A stretch of 47,971 bases of DNA, taken from positions 1 to 47,971 of the forward strand of contig JAGLBE010000021.1 in assembly GCA_018260445.1 (NCBI GenBank). The letters run 5' to 3'. The stretch's first letter is position 1; each line of letters opens with the position of its first letter. The position numbers and the translations under genes were made by a program. This DNA comes from Psychrobacter sp. (GTDB lineage: Bacteria > Pseudomonadota > Gammaproteobacteria > Pseudomonadales > Moraxellaceae). The notes beneath the pieces were generated by a model. That model did not search any database. It worked only from the letters and a program-made list of their open reading frames with translations, and was not told the origin of the DNA. Positions 26,766 to 37,683 of this stretch are shown piece by piece.

Positions 26766-29700
26766 TTACTGCACTCCTGTCGTAACGCCAATGATACTTT
26801 GAATAATATTGACCAGCTCACCTTCTTGGAAGGGCTTGCCGAGATACTGATTGACACCAATACTCATCGCTCTTTCACGATGCTTATCGCCCGTGCGTGA
26901 GGTAATCATAATGATGGGCAAGTCTTTTAACCTAGAATCATGACGGATATGGGTAGCAACTTCAAACCCATCCATACGCGGCATTTCGATATCAAGTAAC
27001 ATCAGGTCTGGTATAACATCTTGCAGCACTTCTAATGCCTCGATACCATCACGCGCCACTTGCACATCATAGCCTTGTCGCTCTAATAGGCGTGAGGTGA
27101 CTTTACGTACGGTCACCGAATCATCCACCACCAAAATCTGATGGCGTGCTTTTTGGGGCGCCAACTCTTTTTGGATCTGCTTTTTAAGAATAGAGCGCGC
27201 CGGAGCATTACGTATTAGCGCCAATATGTCTAAGATAAGCAGCACCGAGCCATCACCCATGATAGTGGCAGCAGACAAACCGGCAATGTGCGATAGCTGA
27301 CGCCCTAAGGGTTTAACCACTACCTCAATACGCGCGCCCGCTACCTCATCTACTTGAATGGCTAAGTTTTGCCCGGTTTGGTTTTTCACAATAATAACCG
27401 GCAAACTCACATTGGTACTGACTGCCAGCTCATTTAGCGATACCCCGGTTAGCATCTCGTTGAGATAACGTAGACGATAATCCGTGCCATTAATTGCAAA
27501 GGTATTGCTGTCCGACTGATAATATTCGAACAAGGCTTCTGGGTTGACCCGCTCAACCCGCTCAATCTGAATAAGTGGAATGGCATAATATGCATCGGCC
27601 ACCCTCACCACTAACGCATCTGAAATTGCCACGGTTAGCGGCACGCGAATGGCAAACGTCGAGCCTTTGCCCGCCTCCGACTCAACCGATACCGTACCGC
27701 CTAACTGGCGAATCTCACTTAATACCACATCCATCCCTACCCCGCGCCCTGATATTTGGGTCACTTTATTGGTAGTGGTCAAGCCGGCGTTAAAAATATA
27801 CTGCATCACGTCAAGGTCGGTGATGGACGTGTCATCCTTATCGATTAAGCCTTGACTGATGGCTTTTTTACGCACGGCCTCGACATCGATACCCTTACCG
27901 TCATCACTCAGTTTAATAACGACTTCACCGCCTTCACGTGCCACGTCTAAAACAATGCGGCCGGTGCGCGGCTTACCGTTTGCCTCACGTTCATCAGGCT
28001 GCTCGACACCATGGTCGACGGCGTTTCTTAGCATATGTTCAAGCGGCGAGGTGATGCGATCTAAAATGGTTCTGTCCATTTCGTCATCGGCATTGGTAAC
28101 CTCAAGCTCAACCAGTTTATCAAGCTCGTTGGCCGTTTGGCGCACGATACGTTGTAATCGCGGCGTTAGGCGTGAAAACGGCACCATGCGTGAGTTCATT
28201 AAGCCATTTTGTAGCTCCGCTTGGGTGCGCGACAACTGCAACAATAAATCTTCGGCATCACGGGTCTTATCGACAATGGTACTTTTAATATCCAATAAAT
28301 CCGAGGCGGACTCTGATAACGATTTGGACAATTGATTTAGCGCTGAGTATTGATCCATCTCTAACGGGTCAAACCCTTCATCGAGTAAGTCCGCGTCATC
28401 AATAGTCGATAAGATTTGCGCTTCAAGCTCAATATCCATACGTCGCAGCTGGTCGGACAACCGCTGTACCGTGGTTTCCATCTCATCAATGGTGGTATGA
28501 ATACTGGTCATACTCATATCAATACGGGCACGGTTGATGGCGGCCTCACCGGATAAGTTAATCATTTGCTCCATAAGACCAGAGGACACCCGAATCATCT
28601 CATTACTTTGGGTGGCAAGCTGGCTGGCTTGGGTAAAGCTGCCTGTGGCTAAAGGTATCTGCGAGATATCACGACGCGAGGTATTGGTGTCGCGCCACTG
28701 ATCGTAGTCAGCAATCGCATCGATATAGTCTTGTAGCGACACTTTAGGTAGCGCATGTAGCGCATCAGGACTGCGGCTAAAGTTTTGTAGCTCGGTAATG
28801 AGCGGGGTAGGCATAGGCGGGTTAATACCATTTTTTAGTAAATATACCCCTTGCCCAATCCATTCATGACATAACGTTAACAGTTGTGAAATCATTCTGG
28901 TCGCAGGACGGCGGCGACTTGCTAAATCCTCATAGACGTTTTCCATCTCATGGCCAAGGTTGGCGATACCATCGGCATCAATCATACGTGCCCCGCCTTT
29001 TAGGGTATGCAGCTCGCGTTGTAACTCGCGTAATACTGCAACATTACCCGTATTGGCATGGAACGTTTGCATGTGGACGCCGCTGCTCTCCACCAGCTCT
29101 TGAGCCTCTTCTAAAAATACCTCAAGAATATCGCTATCGGGCAATTCGCCATCCCAGGAGTTCGTTTGAAGCCGTTTAAACGCTACTTGCGCTTCTGCCA
29201 GTCCCTCATCGGCAGGCGTCTTAGTGGCGTCGGTATCGGCATCCGTTATCGCCGCTGGGTCAGCATCTTCGCTGTTATCGTTTTGTAGCGTACTTAATAC
29301 CGGTAGCTCTAGGCGATAGTCGTCGGGCACCTCTTTATTGCTAGAGAGGGTATGCAACTGTTCGACCAATTTATTGGCAAAAAAGGATTGACCACTGCGC
29401 ACCACGTATTCGATTTGCCCTGACAGCGTGTCTTGTACCCCTTGCATGACAGCAACCCACTGCATGGAGGGTTTTATCCTACCTTCTACAAAATATTCAT
29501 AAATCGTTTCCGCTTCGTGGGTTAAATCGCCAATACTGCGAATACCCGACATTCTAGCGCCGCCTTTAATCGTATGCAGATGGCGCTGCAAAACTTTTAG
29601 CGCCTCAAAGTCCTCTGGGCTTTGGCGCCATTGTTGAAAGCTGGCACTGACCTCGGCATCAATCTCTTGCGCCTCTTCTAAAAAAATCTCCAACAATTCA

Positions 29701-32700
29701 GGGTCGGTATCAATGTCTTCAATATCAAGCATGACTTGAGGCGCCGCCGCTGCTTCGGCTGGTAACGTCTCTAAATTTGGCGGCTTAGCAATAGCGTGCA
29801 GCTTAGCAATGGCAGCAGCGTCTACTTTTAAAGTCATGCTACCTGCCATAGCATCTAATAAATTGGTCAGCTGTTGATGACCCGCTAACAGCGCATCAAC
29901 CACCTCATCACTTTGAGCAAGGCTGGTCTCAGCAATAATGCGTCGATATACCGCTTCAAGCGAGCTGACAACCAAAGTGAATTTTTTGGAACCTGTTACC
30001 CGGGCTAAAAGCAGGCGACATTGCACCGCCAATACTTCGGCATACAGCTCCACTGCAGCGGTATCTGTCTGGGTCAAATGGTTTTCAACCGTCCATTCCC
30101 CATCTAGCAAATCATCGATATCATCATCAATAATATCCGAGACATTAAAGGACATCTCTTGCCCATCTTCTTCCGTCACCCAACTGTCAAACAAGCCTTG
30201 TAAGGCTTTCACATCTTGCTGGTTAACCTCGACAGGTGCTAAAACGTTGTTGGCATCGCTGTTGTTACTAGCGCTTTTATTGGCAGCCGATGACGCTTTA
30301 AAATCGTTGATGTACTTTTTGATTAAAACCACCGACTCGCCGACCGCCTGTAAATGGCCTGCGGTCATAGGCTCGTCGTGTTGTTGCAACTGCTCTAAAC
30401 TGTGCTCGACAGTCGCACTCATATCGCTAATCGCTTTTAACGACGGGCTACCCGCTGCGCCCCGTAAGGTATGAAACGCACGAACAATATCATCATCAAT
30501 AGCAATCGTGTCTTTATCATGATTGTTGGCGATAAACCCTTCGATGGCACCAATCAACTCAGCGGCTTCGTCCAAAAAAATTTGTTCAAAATCTGTGGTT
30601 TCGGCGTTGATAGGCGCATTAATAGGCACCGCATTTTCAAGCTTGGTATTGGCCGTTGTTATCTCTACTAAAGTGGCACGGATCGAGCTGTCATTGCTAA
30701 TATGGCTAAAAACCTGATTATCTGCCTCATGGTCAGTAGCGCTTGCTAAGTTCTCAGCCGCTATACCACCCCTCTCAGACTCCATGCTATCTTCAGCATC
30801 TGAGGCGGTCTCCTTAAAGCTACCATGCTGCATGGTGTCTGTGGCCGTTTTTCGCACAGCAGGGGTGACTAAGGCTTTATAGTCAAAGTATTCGCCTTGT
30901 TTTTTGCTATAAGCATTGGCAGCAGCAATCCATAACGGCATTGTTCCGGGGTAGTTGGTGGCGCCTTGCGCATAGATATTAACCATGGCTGGATAAGCAC
31001 GGATAACATCGCCAACCAGTAACTGAATGCCCGGGGTGACGTCAATGCTGTTTTCCAAAACTCGATTGAGCATCGCCTCAATTGCCCACGCTACCTCAGC
31101 GGAGCTGTGCGCCCCGACCATTCGCCCAGAGCCTTTTAAAGTATGAAACCCACGGCGTATTTCGGTTAAAGCGGCCATATCATCTGGCGCGCTATTCCAA
31201 TGCTCATACTGAGGGGCAATCGCCTCAAGCACCTCTTCGGCCTCTTCAATGAAAATCTCTTTAATGTCTTCATCGGCATCATCGGCATCCGCAGGAATCG
31301 TCACCTCGGCCATAAAGGGTTGTAAGACGTCAGGTATCCCTTGCTGTGGTAACTCAGTGGGCATCACAGCTAAGTCGTCAGCGTCGTCAGCCGTTAAAAA
31401 TTGCAGCGGCTCTAAGGTTGCAGCGGCTAACGCTGGTGCTGACGCATCGCCTTGCTGCAGACCAAATTCAAGGCTACGCCCCTTTTGTAAGTTATGGGCT
31501 TTGAGTACGGTAATCGCAGGATCAATAGAAGGGACGCGCTGATTGGAGAAATCCTCCACCAGTACGGGGATTAAATCTTTGGTCTCCGTAATAAAGGTAA
31601 TGAGCTCGTCGGTCACCGATAAGGTTTTATCCAATACCCGATTTAATAAGTTTTCAACAGCCCAAGCCAACTCGCCGGCATTAAATGCACCCACCATACG
31701 GCCTGAGCCTTTGAGCGTATGAAAGCCGCGGCGAATTTCACCTAAGGGCTCAAGATTTTGGGGGTCCGCCTGCCACTGTGGTAAATAGGTATCTAAGGTT
31801 TCTAAAACCTCCTCGGCCTCTTCGATAAAAATCTCACGGATATCCTCATCCATATCAAAATTATCATCTTTTAGCTCGGCGCGAGCGGCCAATAGTTCTT
31901 CTGATTCTTCTGCAACAGCAGGCTGAATTGCCGCTTGCTCACCCTCTAAAGCGACGGCTTCTTGAACGTCCTCACCAATTTGACCACTATCATCATAACG
32001 CGTGGTATTCTCGTCACGTTTTGCAGGCCAATCTTCTAAATCGGCCAGTGAGCTTTGCAACAAGTCTGGTTGTTCAATCAACATATTTAGATAATGTTCG
32101 GCCGTGAGTAACTGCTCTTCAATACGTGCCAGCAACGGGTTATTTAGCGTTTGCTGCGCTAAATAATCCATAAACAGCTCTAAGGTGACCAGCATATCGG
32201 CAATGGTATCGGTCAGCTCCCAGGTGATATGGGTCAGTTGTTGGGTGGCAATACGATTAAACAGCGTTTCTAAGCGCTCAATAACCGCCACCACTTCGGT
32301 CAAACCCATGTCATTAAAGGCAGTATTGAGATGTTTAAACTCTGCTTGCTTTTGTAATACGCTGCCATCGTGCTGCTGTAAAAAGGCCTTAAAAGCGCCT
32401 TTAATATCTTCAACCGCAATACGGGCTTGGCGCATCACCTGTTGGCTAATAGTGGTCAAATCTTTATGCGTACTGGCGTCGTCGGCATTGGCCGTCTCAA
32501 GTACAGGCGCGGTATCAGTACCCGTCGCAGCGTCCACGCTTGGCGGCAAGTGGAATGTGGTTTGCTCGTCGCCAATTTGGGTTTCAATCGTTTGATAAGC
32601 GGCAAACAAAATACCGTATAAATCCTGCATTTGGCGCTCAACTTGCCATTGCAGCTGCCCGTGTAACTCCTCTGACTCGGTACTCATCTGTAAGTCAGAC

Positions 32701-33866
32701 AAAATCTGATTTATCTGCTCTTCAAAACGGGTCCAGCCACGATGTAACAACTGCGACTTAATGTCTTTAAAGGGGCCAATAACGGCCTGAGGGTCATGTA
32801 GTTGAAAAATAAGCTGCTCAAGCTGCGCCAGTATCCTTGGGAAAAAGGCGCTATCTTTTTCTACGCCCTGTTCAATTTGCAGCAGCACCGCGGCCGCCTC
32901 ATCACTCGTCTGATTGAGAGCCGCTAGCTGAATATAAACCGCCACCAACGTCTCATCGGTCATTGTAGAAGTGGATGCCGCTGCAACGTCAATGGGCTGA
33001 ACAATAATAGCGTCTAAATTAGACAGTACTTGGATATAGCTTTTTGGGGTAGGTGTGTCGTTTAAAATCAAGCTACCAAGCCAATGCGCGGTTAGATACC
33101 ACAGTTGCATAGGCATTGTGGCTTGATGCGCTGCAGCATCACGCAGCATAAAACCGGCCACCCGTTGTAATTGTTGTAAACTGTCTGCCTCATTTGTATT
33201 GGCCAACAACAAGGACTGGATACCGTATCGCCAAGCTTTGGCTAGCGTCTGACGCTGGTTAGACGCTAATGGCAGCGCGGATGCTGACTCGGGTATTTCA
33301 ATTTGCGGCACTTCAATATACTTATTTATCCGTGCCAGCCCAACACTGGCGTTTTCGGTACTGGCATCGTCGGCGCTAGGCGGGGTATCCGTTAAGGTAG
33401 TGCGTTGGATAAAAGTCGCTTGATCGCCCGCCACTTTTGCACCGGCGTGCAAGATATCGAGACATTGATAATGGGCTAACGCCTGATACAGGCTATGGTG
33501 ACGTTTTAAAATCAGCGGCTTTCGGTACACCCCAGTTTGCACATAGTTGGTCAGCTCATGCAATAACACCTCACTGGCATTCAAGGACTTTTGCAAATAA
33601 AGCGCCGGTAATTTATCTGCGGCTACTGCGGTCAATATGGCCTCAATCACCTGAGTTAAACTGGCAAAATCTGCTAAATTAGCCACTTTAAAAGTGCCAT
33701 ATAAATCATGATATTGCTCTACCATGTCGCTTAGTACGGACGCTTGAGTATCTGCCGTGGTGTTATCAGAGGCCGCTTTTAGATTGGCATGCAGCTCAAG
33801 TAGCTTTGGTTTAACAATGGGAAATAGCCACGCGGTTATCACCAGGGTATTGGGTTGATTGGTCAT
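26766..33866 (-). CDS. chpA: Hybrid histidine kinase ChpA with multiple Hpt domains
   Basis: ChpA is the CheA-type kinase of the Pil-Chp system that controls type IV pilus twitching and surface sensing. The 2366-residue cytosolic protein is close to the 2472 of P. aeruginosa. An N-terminal FimL-like region is followed by five Hpt modules with visible phosphoacceptor histidines: H716 and H908 (FHTLKGSGRMVG), H1132 (FHTLRGAAG), H1431 (LHTIKGGARM) and H1620 (LHTLKGGARM). Next come the dimerisation helices (EMIRVSSGLMEQMINLSGE), the ATPase domain (N-box near H1944, LRNAVDHG; then GRGVGMDVV), a CheW domain, and a C-terminal receiver with phosphoacceptor D2292 (LLDIEMP). AGGAAG precedes the ATG at 33866. 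The frame is open throughout. Confidence 0.97.
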   Translation of the reverse strand: MTNQPNTLVITAWLFPIVKPKLLELHANLKAASDNTTADTQASVLSDMVEQYHDLYGTFKVANLADFASLTQVIEAILTAVAADKLPALYLQKSLNASEVLLHELTNYVQTGVYRKPLILKRHHSLYQALAHYQCLDILHAGAKVAGDQATFIQRTTLTDTPPSADDASTENASVGLARINKYIEVPQIEIPESASALPLASNQRQTLAKAWRYGIQSLLLANTNEADSLQQLQRVAGFMLRDAAAHQATMPMQLWYLTAHWLGSLILNDTPTPKSYIQVLSNLDAIIVQPIDVAAASTSTMTDETLVAVYIQLAALNQTSDEAAAVLLQIEQGVEKDSAFFPRILAQLEQLIFQLHDPQAVIGPFKDIKSQLLHRGWTRFEEQINQILSDLQMSTESEELHGQLQWQVERQMQDLYGILFAAYQTIETQIGDEQTTFHLPPSVDAATGTDTAPVLETANADDASTHKDLTTISQQVMRQARIAVEDIKGAFKAFLQQHDGSVLQKQAEFKHLNTAFNDMGLTEVVAVIERLETLFNRIATQQLTHITWELTDTIADMLVTLELFMDYLAQQTLNNPLLARIEEQLLTAEHYLNMLIEQPDLLQSSLADLEDWPAKRDENTTRYDDSGQIGEDVQEAVALEGEQAAIQPAVAEESEELLAARAELKDDNFDMDEDIREIFIEEAEEVLETLDTYLPQWQADPQNLEPLGEIRRGFHTLKGSGRMVGAFNAGELAWAVENLLNRVLDKTLSVTDELITFITETKDLIPVLVEDFSNQRVPSIDPAITVLKAHNLQKGRSLEFGLQQGDASAPALAAATLEPLQFLTADDADDLAVMPTELPQQGIPDVLQPFMAEVTIPADADDADEDIKEIFIEEAEEVLEAIAPQYEHWNSAPDDMAALTEIRRGFHTLKGSGRMVGAHSSAEVAWAIEAMLNRVLENSIDVTPGIQLLVGDVIRAYPAMVNIYAQGATNYPGTMPLWIAAANAYSKKQGEYFDYKALVTPAVRKTATDTMQHGSFKETASDAEDSMESERGGIAAENLASATDHEADNQVFSHISNDSSIRATLVEITTANTKLENAVPINAPINAETTDFEQIFLDEAAELIGAIEGFIANNHDKDTIAIDDDIVRAFHTLRGAAGSPSLKAISDMSATVEHSLEQLQQHDEPMTAGHLQAVGESVVLIKKYINDFKASSAANKSASNNSDANNVLAPVEVNQQDVKALQGLFDSWVTEEDGQEMSFNVSDIIDDDIDDLLDGEWTVENHLTQTDTAAVELYAEVLAVQCRLLLARVTGSKKFTLVVSSLEAVYRRIIAETSLAQSDEVVDALLAGHQQLTNLLDAMAGSMTLKVDAAAIAKLHAIAKPPNLETLPAEAAAAPQVMLDIEDIDTDPELLEIFLEEAQEIDAEVSASFQQWRQSPEDFEALKVLQRHLHTIKGGARMSGIRSIGDLTHEAETIYEYFVEGRIKPSMQWVAVMQGVQDTLSGQIEYVVRSGQSFFANKLVEQLHTLSSNKEVPDDYRLELPVLSTLQNDNSEDADPAAITDADTDATKTPADEGLAEAQVAFKRLQTNSWDGELPDSDILEVFLEEAQELVESSGVHMQTFHANTGNVAVLRELQRELHTLKGGARMIDADGIANLGHEMENVYEDLASRRRPATRMISQLLTLCHEWIGQGVYLLKNGINPPMPTPLITELQNFSRSPDALHALPKVSLQDYIDAIADYDQWRDTNTSRRDISQIPLATGSFTQASQLATQSNEMIRVSSGLMEQMINLSGEAAINRARIDMSMTSIHTTIDEMETTVQRLSDQLRRMDIELEAQILSTIDDADLLDEGFDPLEMDQYSALNQLSKSLSESASDLLDIKSTIVDKTRDAEDLLLQLSRTQAELQNGLMNSRMVPFSRLTPRLQRIVRQTANELDKLVELEVTNADDEMDRTILDRITSPLEHMLRNAVDHGVEQPDEREANGKPRTGRIVLDVAREGGEVVIKLSDDGKGIDVEAVRKKAISQGLIDKDDTSITDLDVMQYIFNAGLTTTNKVTQISGRGVGMDVVLSEIRQLGGTVSVESEAGKGSTFAIRVPLTVAISDALVVRVADAYYAIPLIQIERVERVNPEALFEYYQSDSNTFAINGTDYRLRYLNEMLTGVSLNELAVSTNVSLPVIIVKNQTGQNLAIQVDEVAGARIEVVVKPLGRQLSHIAGLSAATIMGDGSVLLILDILALIRNAPARSILKKQIQKELAPQKARHQILVVDDSVTVRKVTSRLLERQGYDVQVARDGIEALEVLQDVIPDLMLLDIEMPRMDGFEVATHIRHDSRLKDLPIIMITSRTGDKHRERAMSIGVNQYLGKPFQEGELVNIIQSIIGVTTGVQ

Positions 33867-34050
33867 TATATGCTTCCTAGTTATCTGTTATATGCGCTAT
33901 TTTTAGCCTATGCTGCAACTACTATCTAGCAAAGGGCCTTGAATGAATGCTTAAAGATTGGTGATGGTTGGTGACGGTTATCCATAATGAACAAACAGGC
34001 TATCGAGTCGTCATGCTTTAGCCATACATTGATACTTAACGATTGGCACC

Positions 34051-35583
34051 TTAGAGTACTTTTTGCCATACATTCACCTGTGAATTACGTTGCCGCCGCA
34101 TTTTGGGATGTTGCCACTGACTGGCCTCGCCTGGCGCTAAAACCATATAGCCATTCACTTTTAAACGTTTCACCAATCGTGCCAAAATATCTCGTTGTTC
34201 AAAGTGCCTAAAATAAATCAACACATTTTGGCAAACGATGACATCCACTAAAGGCAAATCTGGTAGTTGTGAGGTAATAAGATTGTAATGCAAAAATTCA
34301 CTATGCTGCTGTAATACCGGAGCGATACACCAGCAGCGCCCTTTTAGCTGAACGAATTTTCTATACTTTTGCGGAATTTCAGCTAACTGTTTTAATTCGT
34401 AGCGGCCCTTTGCGGCGTGCTTGAGGGCAGACTTGTTGACATCCAAACCCCATATTTTATAGCGCAGACCAGCATCTTCTAACGTCATAGCAATGGACCA
34501 CACCTCTTGCCCAAACGAGCAGCCCACACTCCATACTTTAAAATCACTTAAGTTCGTGTTGTCATTATCTTGGTTATTGCTTTTAGGCGGACTGCTGAGC
34601 TTAGGCACGGCGGTGGGGCTCACCTCAATAATGCCGGTTAAATCAGGGCGACGGGTGCTAACCGTATTTGCATCCAAGTCTTTAGTCTGTTTTGCGTGTT
34701 TGGGTAGATAGGCTGATTGGTGGTTGCTAAGCAAAGAGCTTTGCGCTTTACTTAGGTTCGAGGCAGGAGTAGCGCCGTCAATTTGAGCCTTGTTCAGCAT
34801 CCGACTCAGATGCAGTTGCTGGGCATGGCGCAATATAAAATCCAAGGTAGGCTGGTGTCTAAAAAAGCGGCTTTGAGGAATTAAAACGGCCTCAATCACT
34901 TCTTGAATTAGGCCCTTATCTCTTTTAGCCTGCTCTAATAACACCTCAGATGACAGGTTTGCTTTACGAGACAATTTATTAATGGCCTGCCATAGCCAAT
35001 TTTGTTGACTGGTGGGTAAAATAAACCCAACCTGCTCTTCAATAAACCTTTGCCACTGTTCATACTCTTGTTGGCTATAAGCCGACTGCGCCTGATTATC
35101 GTCGCTATGCACCACCTTATCGGCAAGCATCAAGGTGCTTACGCTAGATGGCTTGTCAACAAAGTGCTGGTGCTCGGGCTGGTTGTCACTTTCATCATTG
35201 TCACTTTCAGCGTTGTCACTTTCACTATCATCATCGACACTATCAACACAATCAACACTATTCGCTTGGGTATCGGCACTCGTTTGAATAGCTTTAACAG
35301 CTTTAATATCTGTACTTGGATGCATGTTGCAAGAGTCGTACACGCCAAAATCTGCAGCATGAGGACTCGTAGTTGGTGGCTCAGTCATTATCATGTCATT
35401 GGTCGACCTGATAGCTGTACTATCTGTTCTATCTGTCCTATCTGTTCTATGCGCAACAACAGGGCTAGTTGCTATAAAATCAGTCGCTAGACGACAACCA
35501 ATGGCATCCAAAGGGTTATCCATCCTTATTGACAAGTTCATCCCCTCTGTCTTCGACAAATCGACGCCCCCCTGTAAGCCCAA
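34051..35583 (-). CDS. pilK: Chemotaxis-type methyltransferase PilK with low-complexity extensions
   Basis: PilK is the CheR-type S-adenosylmethionine-dependent methyltransferase that methylates receptor PilJ. The CheR N-domain starts near residue 170 (EYEQWQRFIEEQVGFILP), and the SAM-binding motif is VWSVGCSFGQEVWSIAM, with QNVLIYFRHFEQRDIL and VNGYMVLAPGE in the C-terminal part. At 510 residues it far exceeds P. aeruginosa PilK (291). There is an acidic, repeat-encoded N-terminal extension of about 165 residues (HRTDRTDRTD, DDDSESDNAESDNDESDN) and a linker of about 80 residues (around 260-340) between the two CheR parts. The start is uncertain: TTG at 35583, TTG at 35559 with AGGGGG upstream, or ATG at 35541 or 35523. 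It lies between pilJ and chpA, as in related clusters. Confidence 0.87.
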   Translation of the reverse strand: MGLQGGVDLSKTEGMNLSIRMDNPLDAIGCRLATDFIATSPVVAHRTDRTDRTDSTAIRSTNDMIMTEPPTTSPHAADFGVYDSCNMHPSTDIKAVKAIQTSADTQANSVDCVDSVDDDSESDNAESDNDESDNQPEHQHFVDKPSSVSTLMLADKVVHSDDNQAQSAYSQQEYEQWQRFIEEQVGFILPTSQQNWLWQAINKLSRKANLSSEVLLEQAKRDKGLIQEVIEAVLIPQSRFFRHQPTLDFILRHAQQLHLSRMLNKAQIDGATPASNLSKAQSSLLSNHQSAYLPKHAKQTKDLDANTVSTRRPDLTGIIEVSPTAVPKLSSPPKSNNQDNDNTNLSDFKVWSVGCSFGQEVWSIAMTLEDAGLRYKIWGLDVNKSALKHAAKGRYELKQLAEIPQKYRKFVQLKGRCWCIAPVLQQHSEFLHYNLITSQLPDLPLVDVIVCQNVLIYFRHFEQRDILARLVKRLKVNGYMVLAPGEASQWQHPKMRRQRNSQVNVWQKVL

Positions 35584-35648
35584 CTACCCTAGCATCTTGC
35601 ACCTAGCCCTAAATCAAGGCGAATATCCGCGTCTTGTACCACAAACGC

Positions 35649-37079
35649 TTATAAATCTTGCAATAAGATTTCATCATTGTCGTCATCAAGCTTAAAGCCA
35701 GAAACAGACTCTTGCAAGGAAGCCGCCATTTCATTAAGCTGCCCAACCGACCGCGCTGTCGCCAGTGTTCCTGATGAGGTTTGCGAGGTAATGTCCTGAA
35801 TGACGTTCATTGTTTTGGAGATGTGACCCGCTGAAGAGGCCTGCTGCTGAGCGGCGTTTGAGATGTTTTGAATCAAATCGGCCAGTGTATTGGATACTTT
35901 TTGTACCTCTTCTAGAGCCTCACCCGCATCTTTCGCCAAGCCTGCACCACGTACCACCTCGGTGGTGGTGGATTCCATCGACATGACCGCTTCATTGGTA
36001 TCTGCCTGAATGGTTTTAACAAGTGACTCAATCTGCTTAGTCGCATTGGTAGAACGCTCAGCTAAGCGCTGTACTTCGTCCGCAACCACCGCAAAACCTC
36101 GGCCTGCCTCACCAGCCATTGAGGCTTGAATCGCGGCGTTCAATGCTAATACGTTGGTTTGGTCGGCGATATCGTTAATTAAACCAATGATATCTCCAAT
36201 TTCTTGCGATGATTCACCCAAACGTTTGATACGTTTTGAGGTTTCTTGAATCTGCTCTCGAATGGTATTCATACCTTCAATAGAACGCTGTACAACCTCG
36301 GCACCGTTATGGGCAATCGCCACCGAACGCTGGGCGACCACCGCGGATTCTGAAGCATTCGATGATACTTGGTCAATGGACACCGCCATCTCATTAATGG
36401 CAGCCGATACGCCAGCAATTTCCTGCGCTTGATGCTCAGAAGCTTCAGCCAACTCAACCGCGGTCATTTGCGTTTGCTCTGATGATTGCGATACCCGCAC
36501 CGCAGTAGTGTTAATGGCTTGCACCAGTTGGCGCAATTGGTCAATGGCGAAGTTGACCGAATCGGCAATTGCTCCCGTAAAATCCTCAGAAACAGTCGCA
36601 TTAACCGTTAAGTCGCCCTCAGCCAAATCACCTAACTCATCCAGCAAGCGCAAAATTGCCATTTGGTTACGCTCGTTTTCTTCTTGGATTTGACGAGCAC
36701 GGTCGGATTCCACTTCCATATCTTGACGCTGGCGTAACGTCTCTTTTTCAATCAGCATGCGTTCGGTTAAGTCACGCGCTCGGTAAAGCCTATATAAAGA
36801 AGTAAGCGCCCCAAGCAAGCCAATGATAAACAACACAGCGGGCCAATCAAGGCTATTGCTAATCGACTCGCTATAAGCAGCAACGCCCTCAATACCATTA
36901 TAATAATCGCTTATTCGCTTAATGTTCAACAGCAACATGACGAGAGTGAAAACCGCAACGAGGCTAAAAAAAAGCAGGGCATACAGCCATTTTTTTTGCC
37001 CACCACCATCTAAAGTAGAGAGTTTTAACTCATCAACCTGACTATTGTCACTCACAGGCATTTGTGTTGCATCATTCAT
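35649..37079 (-). CDS. pilJ: Methyl-accepting receptor PilJ with minimal periplasmic region
   Basis: PilJ is the receptor of the Pil-Chp system. The 476-residue protein has two membrane segments (about 31-52 and 79-98) separated by only about 26 residues. A HAMP-like region and the coiled-coil signalling domain follow, with the conserved hairpin tip ([33 protein letters not shown], here summarised by position about 315-350). P. aeruginosa PilJ has about 680 residues and a periplasmic domain of over 250, so the sensory domain is missing. Signalling helices and the tip are intact, and its place between pilI and pilK secures the identity. A 604-base spacer separates it from pilI, so it may have its own promoter. 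Confidence 0.9.
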   Translation of the reverse strand: MNDATQMPVSDNSQVDELKLSTLDGGGQKKWLYALLFFSLVAVFTLVMLLLNIKRISDYYNGIEGVAAYSESISNSLDWPAVLFIIGLLGALTSLYRLYRARDLTERMLIEKETLRQRQDMEVESDRARQIQEENERNQMAILRLLDELGDLAEGDLTVNATVSEDFTGAIADSVNFAIDQLRQLVQAINTTAVRVSQSSEQTQMTAVELAEASEHQAQEIAGVSAAINEMAVSIDQVSSNASESAVVAQRSVAIAHNGAEVVQRSIEGMNTIREQIQETSKRIKRLGESSQEIGDIIGLINDIADQTNVLALNAAIQASMAGEAGRGFAVVADEVQRLAERSTNATKQIESLVKTIQADTNEAVMSMESTTTEVVRGAGLAKDAGEALEEVQKVSNTLADLIQNISNAAQQQASSAGHISKTMNVIQDITSQTSSGTLATARSVGQLNEMAASLQESVSGFKLDDDNDEILLQDL

Positions 37080-37683
37080 GTTGGGTTGTCCTCAGAAGAA
37101 GTCATTATAATGTCTGCTAACAGACTACCGGCATGATTCCCTTTGTACTTTAACAAGAGGCTTGAAAAAGTTTAAAAGTAACCACGGCATGGTTAAGTTA
37201 AAGCAGTCATTCAAAGTTATAAAATTATGTTTATATCACGATATTAATCAATAGGGATTAACAGGCTGCACTCCATGCATTTCCTGCATTTCCTGCCACT
37301 TGTTATTTAGGCGTGGCCTCTGCCTAGAATTAGCCATCATTAGGTCAATAAGTGACTATAGCAACTAACCCCTAGAGCAACTAACCCCTAGGTGGGATAG
37401 CCACTATTTAGATTGTCTTTAGATGGTCTGTGGATTGTCTTTAGATTGTCGGATTGTAGATTCGTCTGATAACCGCCAATAGCGGCTATATGGATAATAA
37501 ATAACCAATCATGAACAATCCACCAATAGCGACTATTGCCTGTTATTACTGTTCATTGTCTCTTTGGCTTTCCCTCACTGCCCCTAGGTGACCAACTAAT
37601 CAGCCAGTTAACCAGTCAGCCTTTATACTATTTATACTTTTTGTACTATTTGTACTATTTATACTTTTTATACTATAGGACGA
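37080..37683. other. Expanded spacer between pilI and pilJ
   Basis: These 604 bases lie inside the pil-chp cluster and hold no gene I can support. They contain a 16-bp exact tandem duplication (37361-37392), repeated GATTGTCTTTAGAT words near 37410-37460, and a run of TACTATTTATACTTTTTG-like units at 37622-37678 next to the pilI stop. A promoter for pilJ would be expected here, but I cannot place it. Confidence 0.65.
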
